DNA from: Spirosoma aureum
Lineage (GTDB): Bacteria > Bacteroidota > Bacteroidia > Cytophagales > Spirosomataceae
Length of the DNA: 64,000 bases
Assembly (NCBI RefSeq): GCF_011604685.1
Contig: NZ_CP050063.1
Coordinates: 6,427,001 to 6,491,000, forward strand
Direction: 5' to 3'
The notes beneath the pieces are model-generated. The model saw only the letters and a list, made by a program, of their open reading frames with translations, had not been told where the DNA came from and searched no databases. Shown here piece after piece: positions 41,538 to 48,299 of the stretch; the first letter of the stretch is position 1; every line of letters starts with the position of its first letter. Made by a program: the position numbers and the translations under genes.

Positions 41538-41723
41538 TTAAATCTCGTGTCTTATGGACATAAAAGTGGTAACGGGTTCCTGAATTTGCTTCCAGGCTTT
41601 AGGGAATACACGTTTGTAGCGAGGAAAGGTATAAAATAACTCTCTGGCAATCAGCTTGCTTTGTAATAACCAGCTCTGTATATTCGGTTGATTTTCACTA
41701 AACCGCTTACAGTTATGAATCTG
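41538..41723 (-). pseudogene. Possible 3' remnant of a lost gene
   Basis: On the minus strand a stop-free frame of 61 codons ends at TAA 41538-41540. It reads as sensible protein: NIQSWLLQSKLIARELFYTF, then PRYKRVFPKAWKQIQEPVTT and FMSIRHEI. There is no start codon at its 5' end, where it runs into the DoxX gene on the other strand and meets a stop. It looks like the C-terminal end of a gene whose front was lost. The family is not recognised, and chance openness in a short frame cannot be excluded. Confidence 0.3.
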
Positions 41724-42149
41724 TTACATCGCATTGAGCATTGGGGAGACACACATCACCCCGCCTGGACTGACGCTTTGCGGATTATGCTGGGCATGAT
41801 ACTGGTTCTGAAAGGAATCAGTTTTATTAGCGACACCACTTACCTGTCCCAACTGGTGGGTGGTCTGCATTTTGGGCTATTCCCAGTAATTCTGGTGCAC
41901 TACGTTGCCTTTGCGCATTTAATGGGCGGTTTCATGATTGCGATGGGGTGCCTTACCCGCCTGATGATCCTGTTGCAGCTTCCAATCCTGATCGGGGCGG
42001 TTTTTTTCGTGAATATCACTCAGGGCTTTTCTGCCTTAAATTCTGAACTCTGGCTGTCGCTGATCGTGCTGGCTTTGTTGCTGACATTTTTGGTGATCGG
42101 CTCCGGGCGTTTTTCTATGGACGAATACATGAAACAACATGCGCAATAA
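41715..42149 (+). CDS. DoxX-like membrane protein
   Basis: 144 residues from the ATG at 41715; an in-frame start at 41688 would add nine residues of non-family sequence. The pattern TDALRIMLGMILVLKGISFI, then YVAFAHLMGGFMIAMGCLTRLMILLQLPILIGAVFFVN and LSLIVLALLLTFLVIGSGRFSMDEYM, gives four membrane helices and the GCLTR loop of the DoxX family, found in respiratory and redox-linked membrane complexes. It does not carry the cysteine pair of the BT_3928-type DoxX protein elsewhere in this window. It stands alone and converges on the large membrane protein gene through an inverted repeat. Confidence 0.8.
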   Translation: MNLLHRIEHWGDTHHPAWTDALRIMLGMILVLKGISFISDTTYLSQLVGGLHFGLFPVILVHYVAFAHLMGGFMIAMGCLTRLMILLQLPILIGAVFFVNITQGFSALNSELWLSLIVLALLLTFLVIGSGRFSMDEYMKQHAQ

Positions 42150-42151
42150 TT

Positions 42152-42195
42152 TTCAGGCGTGTTGAGCCCGCTTTTTTTGACTTAACACGCCTGAA
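42152..42195 (+). terminator. 12-bp hairpin between convergent genes
   Basis: TTCAGGCGTGTT at 42152-42163 pairs perfectly with AACACGCCTGAA at 42184-42195 around a 20-base loop that holds a T7 run. It begins two bases after the DoxX stop and ends 43 bases before the next stop on the other strand. Confidence 0.7.
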
Positions 42196-42238
42196 TTCTA
42201 TGGTAAACTAATGAGTCGCGACAGTGAAGTAGGCTCGC

Positions 42239-43576
42239 TTATTTCAGGTTTTTATCAACTAGCACAGCAGTTGTAGCCTTACGGGGCGCATCAAACTTGT
42301 CTTCAAAAGCAACCTGACCATTCGACTGAGTAAAGCGTGTAAAATCTACTGATCCAGTCCCCTCGAAATCGTAGCTAATACCGATAATATCTCTGGCGTC
42401 TGTTGGAATAAGGGCTTCATATGCCTTTTCCCCGCCGATAAACACCTGCGCTCGTTTATTTCGAACTTCGCACTTAAGGTCGACCCATTGTGATAAATCG
42501 GCTCCAAAAGCAGATAAATCGGTGTTCCTGGCGTCAGCATAATGGCCTGCCAGGTAGATATCCAGATTGCCTACACATCCTTTTGCTGACAGTGGAATAG
42601 AGAAAAACTCATTCTTGCACAGAATCATAATAGTAACGTTCTGGCAGATTGAGGAACCCCGCTTAAAATCACTTTTCACTCTTGTTTCCAGCGTAAAATT
42701 ATCGTTACGAAGGTTCTTTAATTCCTGCACGTAGCGATAACGAACGGTCGGTGGCTTAGGCTGCATCTGAATATTATGCTGCTGAATGGCAGCTACCGAT
42801 AAGCTCAACATGCCGTTTTTAATCACATCGTTCTCCTGAAAATAAACGGGTACTGGCTCTTGCATGACGGCAATGTGCCACCCATCCGACGGAATCATCA
42901 GATTATGCTCCCGAACGATCTGATCACCAATAACCAGCTTCGCCCGAAAATAGCCCGGATGATAATAGATTGACGTGTATTCATGTCCGTTCTTTGGAAC
43001 TGGCTGACGGCGATTGGGGTCCCATGATTGCTGAATAAACACCTGATCAGTTGGTGAGGCTGTGGCGTCGTAGTGAAACACAACCGAGTTGGGAATACCT
43101 TTTGTTACCGGTTGGCTGCTGAACGAAAAACGTTCAGGCGAAAGTGATTTACGCCTTACATAATTTAGAAAAAAGGCTGATACACCAATCAAACCAATAA
43201 GAATACCCGCGCCAATCCACCAATGCTTTCTCGTGGCCCGACGAACTGGCTTTGGTGAGGGAACATTGTCAACAGGTACCAATTGTGCTATTGGCTGAAC
43301 TTGTGATGTATTCCTGAATTGCTGCCAGTTTTCGTAACCCGCAAACTGAACCAATGCATTAAGCGTCGTTGTCGTTGGGGCCGATTCGTATTTCACTCGC
43401 CCCCATACCCGCTTGAGTGTTGTTATGCTCAACGATACGCCTGTTTGCCCGGCGATCAGTTCACTGAGTCGTTCAAAGTCCTGCGTTGCCCAGCCTCCAC
43501 CACTACCCCACCCTACTTTTTCTTCAATCAGTTTACGGCAACGGTCGAGCTCCTGGCTTTCCTGTTGAGTCACCAT
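42239..43576 (-). CDS. Membrane-spanning protein with N-terminal HTH-like region
   Basis: 445 residues. Residues about 27-90 (FERLSELIAGQTGVSLSITTLKRVWG ... TLNALVQFAGYENWQQF) resemble a helix-turn-helix-like module found at the start of many large Bacteroidota membrane proteins. One membrane helix follows at about 117-137 (WWIGAGILIGLIGVSAFFLNYV). The rest is a periplasmic domain of beta-sandwich character (VFIQQSWDPNRRQPV, HEYTSIYYHPGYFRAKLVIGDQIV, then a LamG-like C-terminal part with CVGNLDIYLAGHYADARN and DLKCEVRNKRAQVFIGGEKAYE). A signalling role between envelope and DNA is plausible. It is divergent from the hydrolase gene; a palindrome lies between them. Confidence 0.6.
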   Translation of the reverse strand: MVTQQESQELDRCRKLIEEKVGWGSGGGWATQDFERLSELIAGQTGVSLSITTLKRVWGRVKYESAPTTTTLNALVQFAGYENWQQFRNTSQVQPIAQLVPVDNVPSPKPVRRATRKHWWIGAGILIGLIGVSAFFLNYVRRKSLSPERFSFSSQPVTKGIPNSVVFHYDATASPTDQVFIQQSWDPNRRQPVPKNGHEYTSIYYHPGYFRAKLVIGDQIVREHNLMIPSDGWHIAVMQEPVPVYFQENDVIKNGMLSLSVAAIQQHNIQMQPKPPTVRYRYVQELKNLRNDNFTLETRVKSDFKRGSSICQNVTIMILCKNEFFSIPLSAKGCVGNLDIYLAGHYADARNTDLSAFGADLSQWVDLKCEVRNKRAQVFIGGEKAYEALIPTDARDIIGISYDFEGTGSVDFTRFTQSNGQVAFEDKFDAPRKATTAVLVDKNLK

Positions 43577-43601
43577 TTATCCTCTATATCAACCAGTTGA
43601 G

Positions 43602-43643
43602 AGTTTGTACAAACTTGAACGCAAGTTGAACGGCGTTGAATCG
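43602..43643 (+). promoter_or_regulatory. Palindrome and phased direct repeats between divergent genes
   Basis: AGTTTGTACAAACT at 43602-43615 is a perfect 14-base palindrome. It is followed by three TTGAA repeats at 43615, 43626 and 43636, 10 to 11 bases apart, that is one helical turn each. They lie between the membrane regulator-like gene and the hydrolase gene and could be binding sites for it or another regulator. Confidence 0.4.
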
Positions 43644-43703
43644 CCCGTTTCCCATCGAATTTGCAGGTTTGCTTCACTACGACCAAATGTACTGAAACAA
43701 ACC

Positions 43704-44567
43704 ATGATAATCAGGCTATACGCTTTTGTCTATTGGCTTATCGTTACTGCTCACGCAGCCAATGCACAAACCAAAATTCCCTACGGCAATAACCCGCAAA
43801 CGGGTCACTATTATAACGTGGGCGATGCCAAAATCTACTATGAGATCTACGGAAAAGGGAAGCCTGTTGTGTTGCTACATGGCGGTTTGTTCGGCTATAT
43901 CGACGAATACGAGTTCCTGATTCCTAAACTGGCCCAAACCCATCAGGTGATCGCGATTGGAACCCGAGGTCACGCCAGGTCGGAGATTGGCACGAAAGCA
44001 TTCTCATACGCACAACTGGCCGACGATGCCTATCAGGTAATTCGTAGTTTAACTAAGGATAGCGTTATCGTGGTCGGTTTTAGCGATGGCGGCATTACGG
44101 GTTACAACCTTACCGCAAAACACCCCGAATTGGTCCGAAAACTGATCGCTATGGGTACACCAAGACGACCTGCCGATCGGGCATTGAGCACACAGGAAGA
44201 GGGTAAAATGACAGCAGAACGGCTGGATAAGATGGCGCCCGATTTCGTAAAATCCAGAAAGGAGCTCATGCCCGAACCTGCCCGCTGGAATGAGTTCCTG
44301 GATAAGTTAGATGTGCTATGGAATCAGCCAACATTCATTACCGATGAGGCTATTCAGCAGTTCAAATGCCCGGTTTTGCTCATGGCTGGCGATAAAGATC
44401 CTTATTTCAAAACGGAAAAACTGCTCGAAACCTACCGGTTACTTCATACCGGGCGACTCTCACTCATTCCGAACTGTGGCCATGTGGTGCTTTACTGCAA
44501 CTTCCTGGCGGTTTGGGAAGCCATTTCCCCGTTTATCAACGAATCAATCAAAACCACAAAACAATGA
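43704..44567 (+). CDS. Secreted alpha/beta hydrolase
   Basis: 287 residues from the ATG at 43704. Residues 1-22 form a signal peptide (RLYAFVYWLIVTAHAANAQ). The catalytic parts are HGG at residues 59-61 (oxyanion side), the nucleophile elbow GFSDGG with Ser127, an aspartate in AGDKDPYF (230 or 232) and His260 in NCGHVV. These make it a complete Ser-Asp-His alpha/beta hydrolase, close to proline-iminopeptidase or haloalkane-dehalogenase-type enzymes in layout; the substrate is unknown. Its stop overlaps the start of the following LamG-like protein (ATGA), so the two are translated together, probably on one exported substrate. Confidence 0.88.
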   Translation: MIIRLYAFVYWLIVTAHAANAQTKIPYGNNPQTGHYYNVGDAKIYYEIYGKGKPVVLLHGGLFGYIDEYEFLIPKLAQTHQVIAIGTRGHARSEIGTKAFSYAQLADDAYQVIRSLTKDSVIVVGFSDGGITGYNLTAKHPELVRKLIAMGTPRRPADRALSTQEEGKMTAERLDKMAPDFVKSRKELMPEPARWNEFLDKLDVLWNQPTFITDEAIQQFKCPVLLMAGDKDPYFKTEKLLETYRLLHTGRLSLIPNCGHVVLYCNFLAVWEAISPFINESIKTTKQ

Positions 44568-45661
44568 AATTCCTTTTATTGGCCTTTTGGCTGGTCACGG
44601 GTCATTACGTTCTTGCTCAAACGACAGCCCCCTTCGATGCGTCTACCTGGACTATTGAGGGTAAGATGGAAAAAGAAACCTTTCAGGGGAAAGAGGGCAT
44701 CCGGCTCATGGGAGGTGCTATTTACCTCAAGGACAGCACATTCATGAATGGAATTATTGAATTCGATATGACCCTTTCCAGGAATCGTTATTTCCCAGGT
44801 TTCGGATTCCGAATTCAGGACAAGGAAAATTTTGAACAAATCTATTTGCGGCCCCATCAATTAGGGAACCCCGATGCCATTCAATATATGCCCGTTTTCA
44901 AGCGGCAGGAAGCCTGGCAACTCTACTATGGCGATGGCTATTCGACTGCGGTGACATACCCGTTAGACGAATGGGTCCATATCAGATTGGTGGTTCTGGG
45001 TACGCAGGCAGAGGTCTATGTCGGCGATCAAGGTAAGCCTGCTCTGGTGATTCACCAGTTAAAACGGGCAGCAAAGCCAGGAAAGATCAGTTTGGATAAT
45101 GGCGCGCCCGTATTTACCCGCTATGCAAATTTTCAGTATACCAAGACAGATAACCCTACTTTACTGGGCACGTATAAGCAGGCAGCACCCGCAAAGCCAG
45201 GAACGATAATGAGCTGGCACATTTCGAACACATTCGATGAAAAGCGGCTCGACAACGGCTATGAAATTCCGCAGGATCTGGCTAAACAGGCAATGTGGCA
45301 TACCCTCCCGGCCGAAAATACGGGTGTTGTCAACCTTTCCCAGATCAGCAAATTACGCGAGGGCCTCAATACGGTTTTTGCCAAAGTGACTCTGGTGTCA
45401 GACAAGCCCCAAATCAAGAAACTTCAGTTTGGTTTCAGCGATCGGGCTAAAGTTTACTGTAATGGCCGACTGCTCTACAGCGGACAAGATGGGTTCATGT
45501 CACGCGATTATCGTTTTCTGGGTACAATTGGTTATTTCGATGACACCTATCTGGATCTGAAGAAGGGCAAAAATGAACTCTGGATTGCCGTCTCGGAAAC
45601 CTTTGGCGGCTGGGGAATACAGGGAATCATTGCCGATCAGAGCGGATTAACAATCGAGTAA
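44564..45661 (+). CDS. Secreted concanavalin/LamG-like protein
   Basis: 365 residues from the ATG at 44564, overlapping the hydrolase stop by four bases. A signal peptide (FLLLAFWLVTGHYVLAQ) leads into a beta-sandwich: FDASTWTIEGKMEKETFQGKEG, FMNGIIEFDMTLSRNRYFPGFGFRIQDKENFEQIYLRPHQLGNPDAIQYMPVF and WVHIRLVVLGTQAEVYVG. This matches the concanavalin-like lectin/DUF1080-type domains common in Bacteroidota secreted glycosidase partners. The C-terminal third (LREGLNTVFAKVTLVSD ... FSDRAKVYCNGRLLYSGQ) looks like a second jelly-roll. Pairing with the hydrolase suggests joint action on an exported glycan or ester, but no substrate is shown. Confidence 0.75.
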   Translation: MKFLLLAFWLVTGHYVLAQTTAPFDASTWTIEGKMEKETFQGKEGIRLMGGAIYLKDSTFMNGIIEFDMTLSRNRYFPGFGFRIQDKENFEQIYLRPHQLGNPDAIQYMPVFKRQEAWQLYYGDGYSTAVTYPLDEWVHIRLVVLGTQAEVYVGDQGKPALVIHQLKRAAKPGKISLDNGAPVFTRYANFQYTKTDNPTLLGTYKQAAPAKPGTIMSWHISNTFDEKRLDNGYEIPQDLAKQAMWHTLPAENTGVVNLSQISKLREGLNTVFAKVTLVSDKPQIKKLQFGFSDRAKVYCNGRLLYSGQDGFMSRDYRFLGTIGYFDDTYLDLKKGKNELWIAVSETFGGWGIQGIIADQSGLTIE

Positions 45662-45702
45662 TTAAACACATAGACCTTAATTACCAAGTCTTTTCTGATA
45701 CC

Positions 45703-46911
45703 TCACTTAGCCTTTGGCGGGTTGGGCAAAAAGGCAGTCAGTATGCCCAATAAGGGAAGAAAAGAGCAAACATTATAGACGTAAGCCAAACTGGTAGCAT
45801 CGGCCAGTCGTCCTAAAACGGCTGAGCCAATGCCTGCCATTCCAAATGAAAACCCAAAAAATAGCCCTGCGATCATCCCCACTTTTCCGGGAACAAGTTC
45901 CTGAGCGTAGACCAGAATTGCCGAAAATGCAGAAGAGAGCGTCAGGCCAATGCACACGGTGATAATGCTGGTCCAGAACAGATTCACGTGCGGTAAGAGC
46001 AAGGTAAACGGGGCGGCTCCCAGGATGGAGATCCAGATTACATACCGACGTCCGATCCGGTCGCCAATAGGCCCACCGATAAAGGTGCCGACGGCAACGG
46101 AAAACAAAAACACGAAGAGATATAACTGCGACTCCCGGACAGATAAATGAAATTTTTCGATAAGATAGAATGTATAATAGCTGCTCATACTGGCCATATA
46201 CACGTATTTGGAAAAGACCAGCACCAGCAGAATAGCAATCGATATAATTACCCGTTTCTTAGACAGGCCAGGCATCAGCTCTAGCCCCTGGCCTTTAGTC
46301 TGACGTCGAACGCTATGTTTTTTATACCAATTTCCTAATAGCGCCAGTATGCCGATGGCCAGCAAGGGAATGGCAGCAAACCAGCTAACCGATGACTGCC
46401 CATGCTTAACGATCACCAGGGCAGCCAGTAGAGGGCCAATAGCGCTCCCGGCATTGCCTCCCACCTGAAATAACGATTGAGCCATACCCCGTTTTCCCCC
46501 GGATGCCAGATAGGCCAGTCGGGAAGCCTCTGGATGAAAAATAGCCGAACCCATACCAATCAGCGCTACTGAAACCAGCAACCACTGAAACGAATCTGCT
46601 ATTGATAAACTTAGCAAACCAATCAGCGTAATGCTCATGCCCGTTGCCAGTGAATAAGGCATCGGTTTTCGATCGGTAAACAAGCCAACAAATGGTTGAA
46701 GAAGTGAGGCCGTTATCTGGAAAACAAGCGTAATCAGACCCACCTGCGTAAAATTAAGGCGGAACGATTGCTTGATGACAGGATAGATAGCGGGTATAAT
46801 TGCCTGAATAGTATCGTTCAGCAGATGCGAAAAACTAATCGCAAACAAGATCGGAAACACCGTTTTTTCAACGGTCAGTGTAGCCTGGGCAGGTGCTGTT
46901 ACTTGTCCCAT
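45703..46911 (-). CDS. MFS exporter, fosmidomycin-resistance (Fsr)-like
   Basis: 402 residues, twelve membrane helices. The N-terminal helices with SHLLNDTIQAIIPAIYPVIK and LNFTQVGLITLVFQITASLLQPFVG, followed by SAIFHPEASRLAYLASGGKRGMAQSLFQVGGNAGSAIGPLLAALVI, match the fosmidomycin-resistance (Fsr) clade of major facilitator transporters. Fsr exports fosmidomycin in E. coli; other members act as general efflux carriers, so the real substrate is open. A GntR-type regulator gene sits immediately upstream on the same strand with a 43-base gap that holds a palindromic operator, so transcription of the exporter is probably controlled by that regulator. Confidence 0.85.
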   Translation of the reverse strand: MGQVTAPAQATLTVEKTVFPILFAISFSHLLNDTIQAIIPAIYPVIKQSFRLNFTQVGLITLVFQITASLLQPFVGLFTDRKPMPYSLATGMSITLIGLLSLSIADSFQWLLVSVALIGMGSAIFHPEASRLAYLASGGKRGMAQSLFQVGGNAGSAIGPLLAALVIVKHGQSSVSWFAAIPLLAIGILALLGNWYKKHSVRRQTKGQGLELMPGLSKKRVIISIAILLVLVFSKYVYMASMSSYYTFYLIEKFHLSVRESQLYLFVFLFSVAVGTFIGGPIGDRIGRRYVIWISILGAAPFTLLLPHVNLFWTSIITVCIGLTLSSAFSAILVYAQELVPGKVGMIAGLFFGFSFGMAGIGSAVLGRLADATSLAYVYNVCSFLPLLGILTAFLPNPPKAK

Positions 46912-46916
46912 AATAG

Positions 46917-46931
46917 ATCAGATCATCTGAT
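46917..46931 (-). promoter_or_regulatory. GntR-type operator before the MFS gene
   Basis: ATCAGAT-C-ATCTGAT is a perfect 15-base palindrome, five bases upstream of the MFS start codon. The 15 bases GATCATCTGATGTTT at 46921-46935 recur exactly at 47617-47631 in front of the GntR regulator gene, which points to a shared, regulator-bound site. Confidence 0.65.
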
Positions 46932-46954
46932 GTTTAACAATAAATAGAAATCAA

Positions 46955-47614
46955 TTAATGGTTGACAATCTTATCAGCAAAATGCCAGGCAGCTTCGGCG
47001 TTCTGTTCGATAATGCTGGTGAGCAGTTGCTCATGCAATAGTTGAGTTGCTTTAAATTCGTCCGTGGTTTTAAACTTTTCCAGAAACGAACTCGTAAGTT
47101 GAGTGGCAAAGGCCTGGTACAAATCGGCCAGAATGGAGTTTCCCGATGCCTGAGCGATCCGGGTGTGAAAGTGAATGTCGGCAGCTATACAGTCTTTGGG
47201 TTGATTTAGGTCGGCATATTTCCGTCGTTCGCTGAGAAAAAAGGTCATTCTCTCAATATCTTCCTCGCTACGATTGAGAGCCGCTTTGCCCGCTATTTTG
47301 TGCTCAAGCATCAAGCGTACTTCTTCCAGATCCTGCGTATTGACCCGTTGTAATCGTTGACTTAAGGACTCCTGCTGTGGCTTGTTGGTTTCAACAAATG
47401 TTCCTGCGCCCTGTTGTACCCGAATCCAGCCCGTGTTGGATAAAATGCGTACGGCTTCCCGAATTGTGGAGCGGCTAACACCAAAATAGCTCATCAGTTC
47501 TGGTTCGGTGGGCAATCGTTCACCCGGCCCCCATTTGCCTAATGAAATCTGTTCCTGCAGTTTACGAGCTACCTCGTCGGGTAAACTAAGGCGATTAATT
47601 TTGTCCCCATTCAT
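46955..47614 (-). CDS. FadR/GntR family transcriptional regulator (FCD domain)
   Basis: 219 residues. The N-terminal winged helix is clear: LPDEVARKLQEQISLGKWGPGERLPTEPELMSYFGVSRSTIREAVRILSNTGWIRVQQGAGTFV. The C-terminal FCD domain follows with RLMLEHKIAGKAAL, DCIAADIHFHTRIAQASGNSILADLY and ETQLLHEQLLTSI-like helices; the aspartate-histidine set (DIHFH, later HFADK) usually binds a metal and a carboxylate ligand. Such regulators control uptake or catabolism genes for sugar acids and related acids. The same palindrome lies just in front of its own start and of the MFS gene, suggesting autoregulation. Confidence 0.9.
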   Translation of the reverse strand: MNGDKINRLSLPDEVARKLQEQISLGKWGPGERLPTEPELMSYFGVSRSTIREAVRILSNTGWIRVQQGAGTFVETNKPQQESLSQRLQRVNTQDLEEVRLMLEHKIAGKAALNRSEEDIERMTFFLSERRKYADLNQPKDCIAADIHFHTRIAQASGNSILADLYQAFATQLTSSFLEKFKTTDEFKATQLLHEQLLTSIIEQNAEAAWHFADKIVNH

Positions 47615-47627
47615 CGGATCATCTGAT
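47613..47627 (-). promoter_or_regulatory. GntR-type operator at the regulator's own start
   Basis: ATCGGAT-C-ATCTGAT, a 15-base near-palindrome (one mismatch), overlaps the start codon of the GntR gene. It shares 15 identical bases with the site before the MFS gene, so autoregulation by the same protein is likely. Confidence 0.6.
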
Positions 47628-47804
47628 GTTTCAGCAAAAGTAAAAAATTACCATAAAATTGTCCTCCTGCTTTTTATAAATGAGAAAAATTTAGTGCATT
47701 TCAGCACATACATACACGAAAGCAACGTCCAAAATCTTGAAAAATACCAAGATTATTTGAGTCAGGGCGCGACAACTTTGCCCGTCAACTAGCAAACAAG
47801 CCTA

Positions 47805-48239
47805 ATGAAAAAGCAAGCAATTTTAAAACGACTTTCGCAGGGATATATCCTTCTATCAGCAGTAGCTCTTTTATCGGTCAGCATCATGGCCTTTTCCAGT
47901 CCACAATCGGTAATGGACCTTGTTCACGTTCAACTGAACAACACGGATGCCTTTAGTTCAATCAGGGGCGTTTATGGCGGTGTGGGCCTAACATTATTTA
48001 TCAGCCTCATTTACCTGATGATCAACGACATCCAGAAAGGATTAGCCTTTTTAAGCTTACTTTGGGGCTTTTATGCGCTGTCGCGTGTAGTTACCATCTT
48101 TACGGAAGGGTCTTTGGGAGATTTCGGTACGCAATGGCTAGTCACTGAATCTGTGCTGTTCGTCATTGGAGTAATGCTTTACCTGACCAGTCCTCAATCG
48201 GCAACCTTTCCGACAAAGACAAAGCTTCAATCGGCATAA
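47805..48239 (+). CDS. DUF4345 domain-containing membrane protein
   Basis: 144 residues with four membrane helices. The start LKRLSQGYILLSAVALLSVSIMAFSSPQSVMDL, then NTDAFSSIRGVYGGVGLTLFISLIYLMI and GLAFLSLLWGFYALSRVVTIFTEGSLGDFGTQWLVTESVLFVIGVMLYLT, match DUF4345, a family of small membrane proteins without known function. It lies next to and divergent from the GntR gene (190 bases apart). Its stop is followed four bases later by a terminator hairpin used by the RND pump genes on the other strand. Confidence 0.85.
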   Translation: MKKQAILKRLSQGYILLSAVALLSVSIMAFSSPQSVMDLVHVQLNNTDAFSSIRGVYGGVGLTLFISLIYLMINDIQKGLAFLSLLWGFYALSRVVTIFTEGSLGDFGTQWLVTESVLFVIGVMLYLTSPQSATFPTKTKLQSA

Positions 48240-48243
48240 AAAA

Positions 48244-48273
48244 GTGGTGCAGGATTGAGAAATCCTGCACCAC
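48244..48273 (-). terminator. Terminator of the RND pump operon (minus strand)
   Basis: GTGGTGCAGGATT at 48244-48256 pairs perfectly with AATCCTGCACCAC at 48261-48273 around a 4-base loop. Read on the minus strand the stem is followed by a run of six T residues, so it ends the pump operon; it also lies just past the DUF4345 stop. Confidence 0.85.
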
Positions 48274-48299
48274 CTACCAAATTTACTGCTTGTTAAAGG

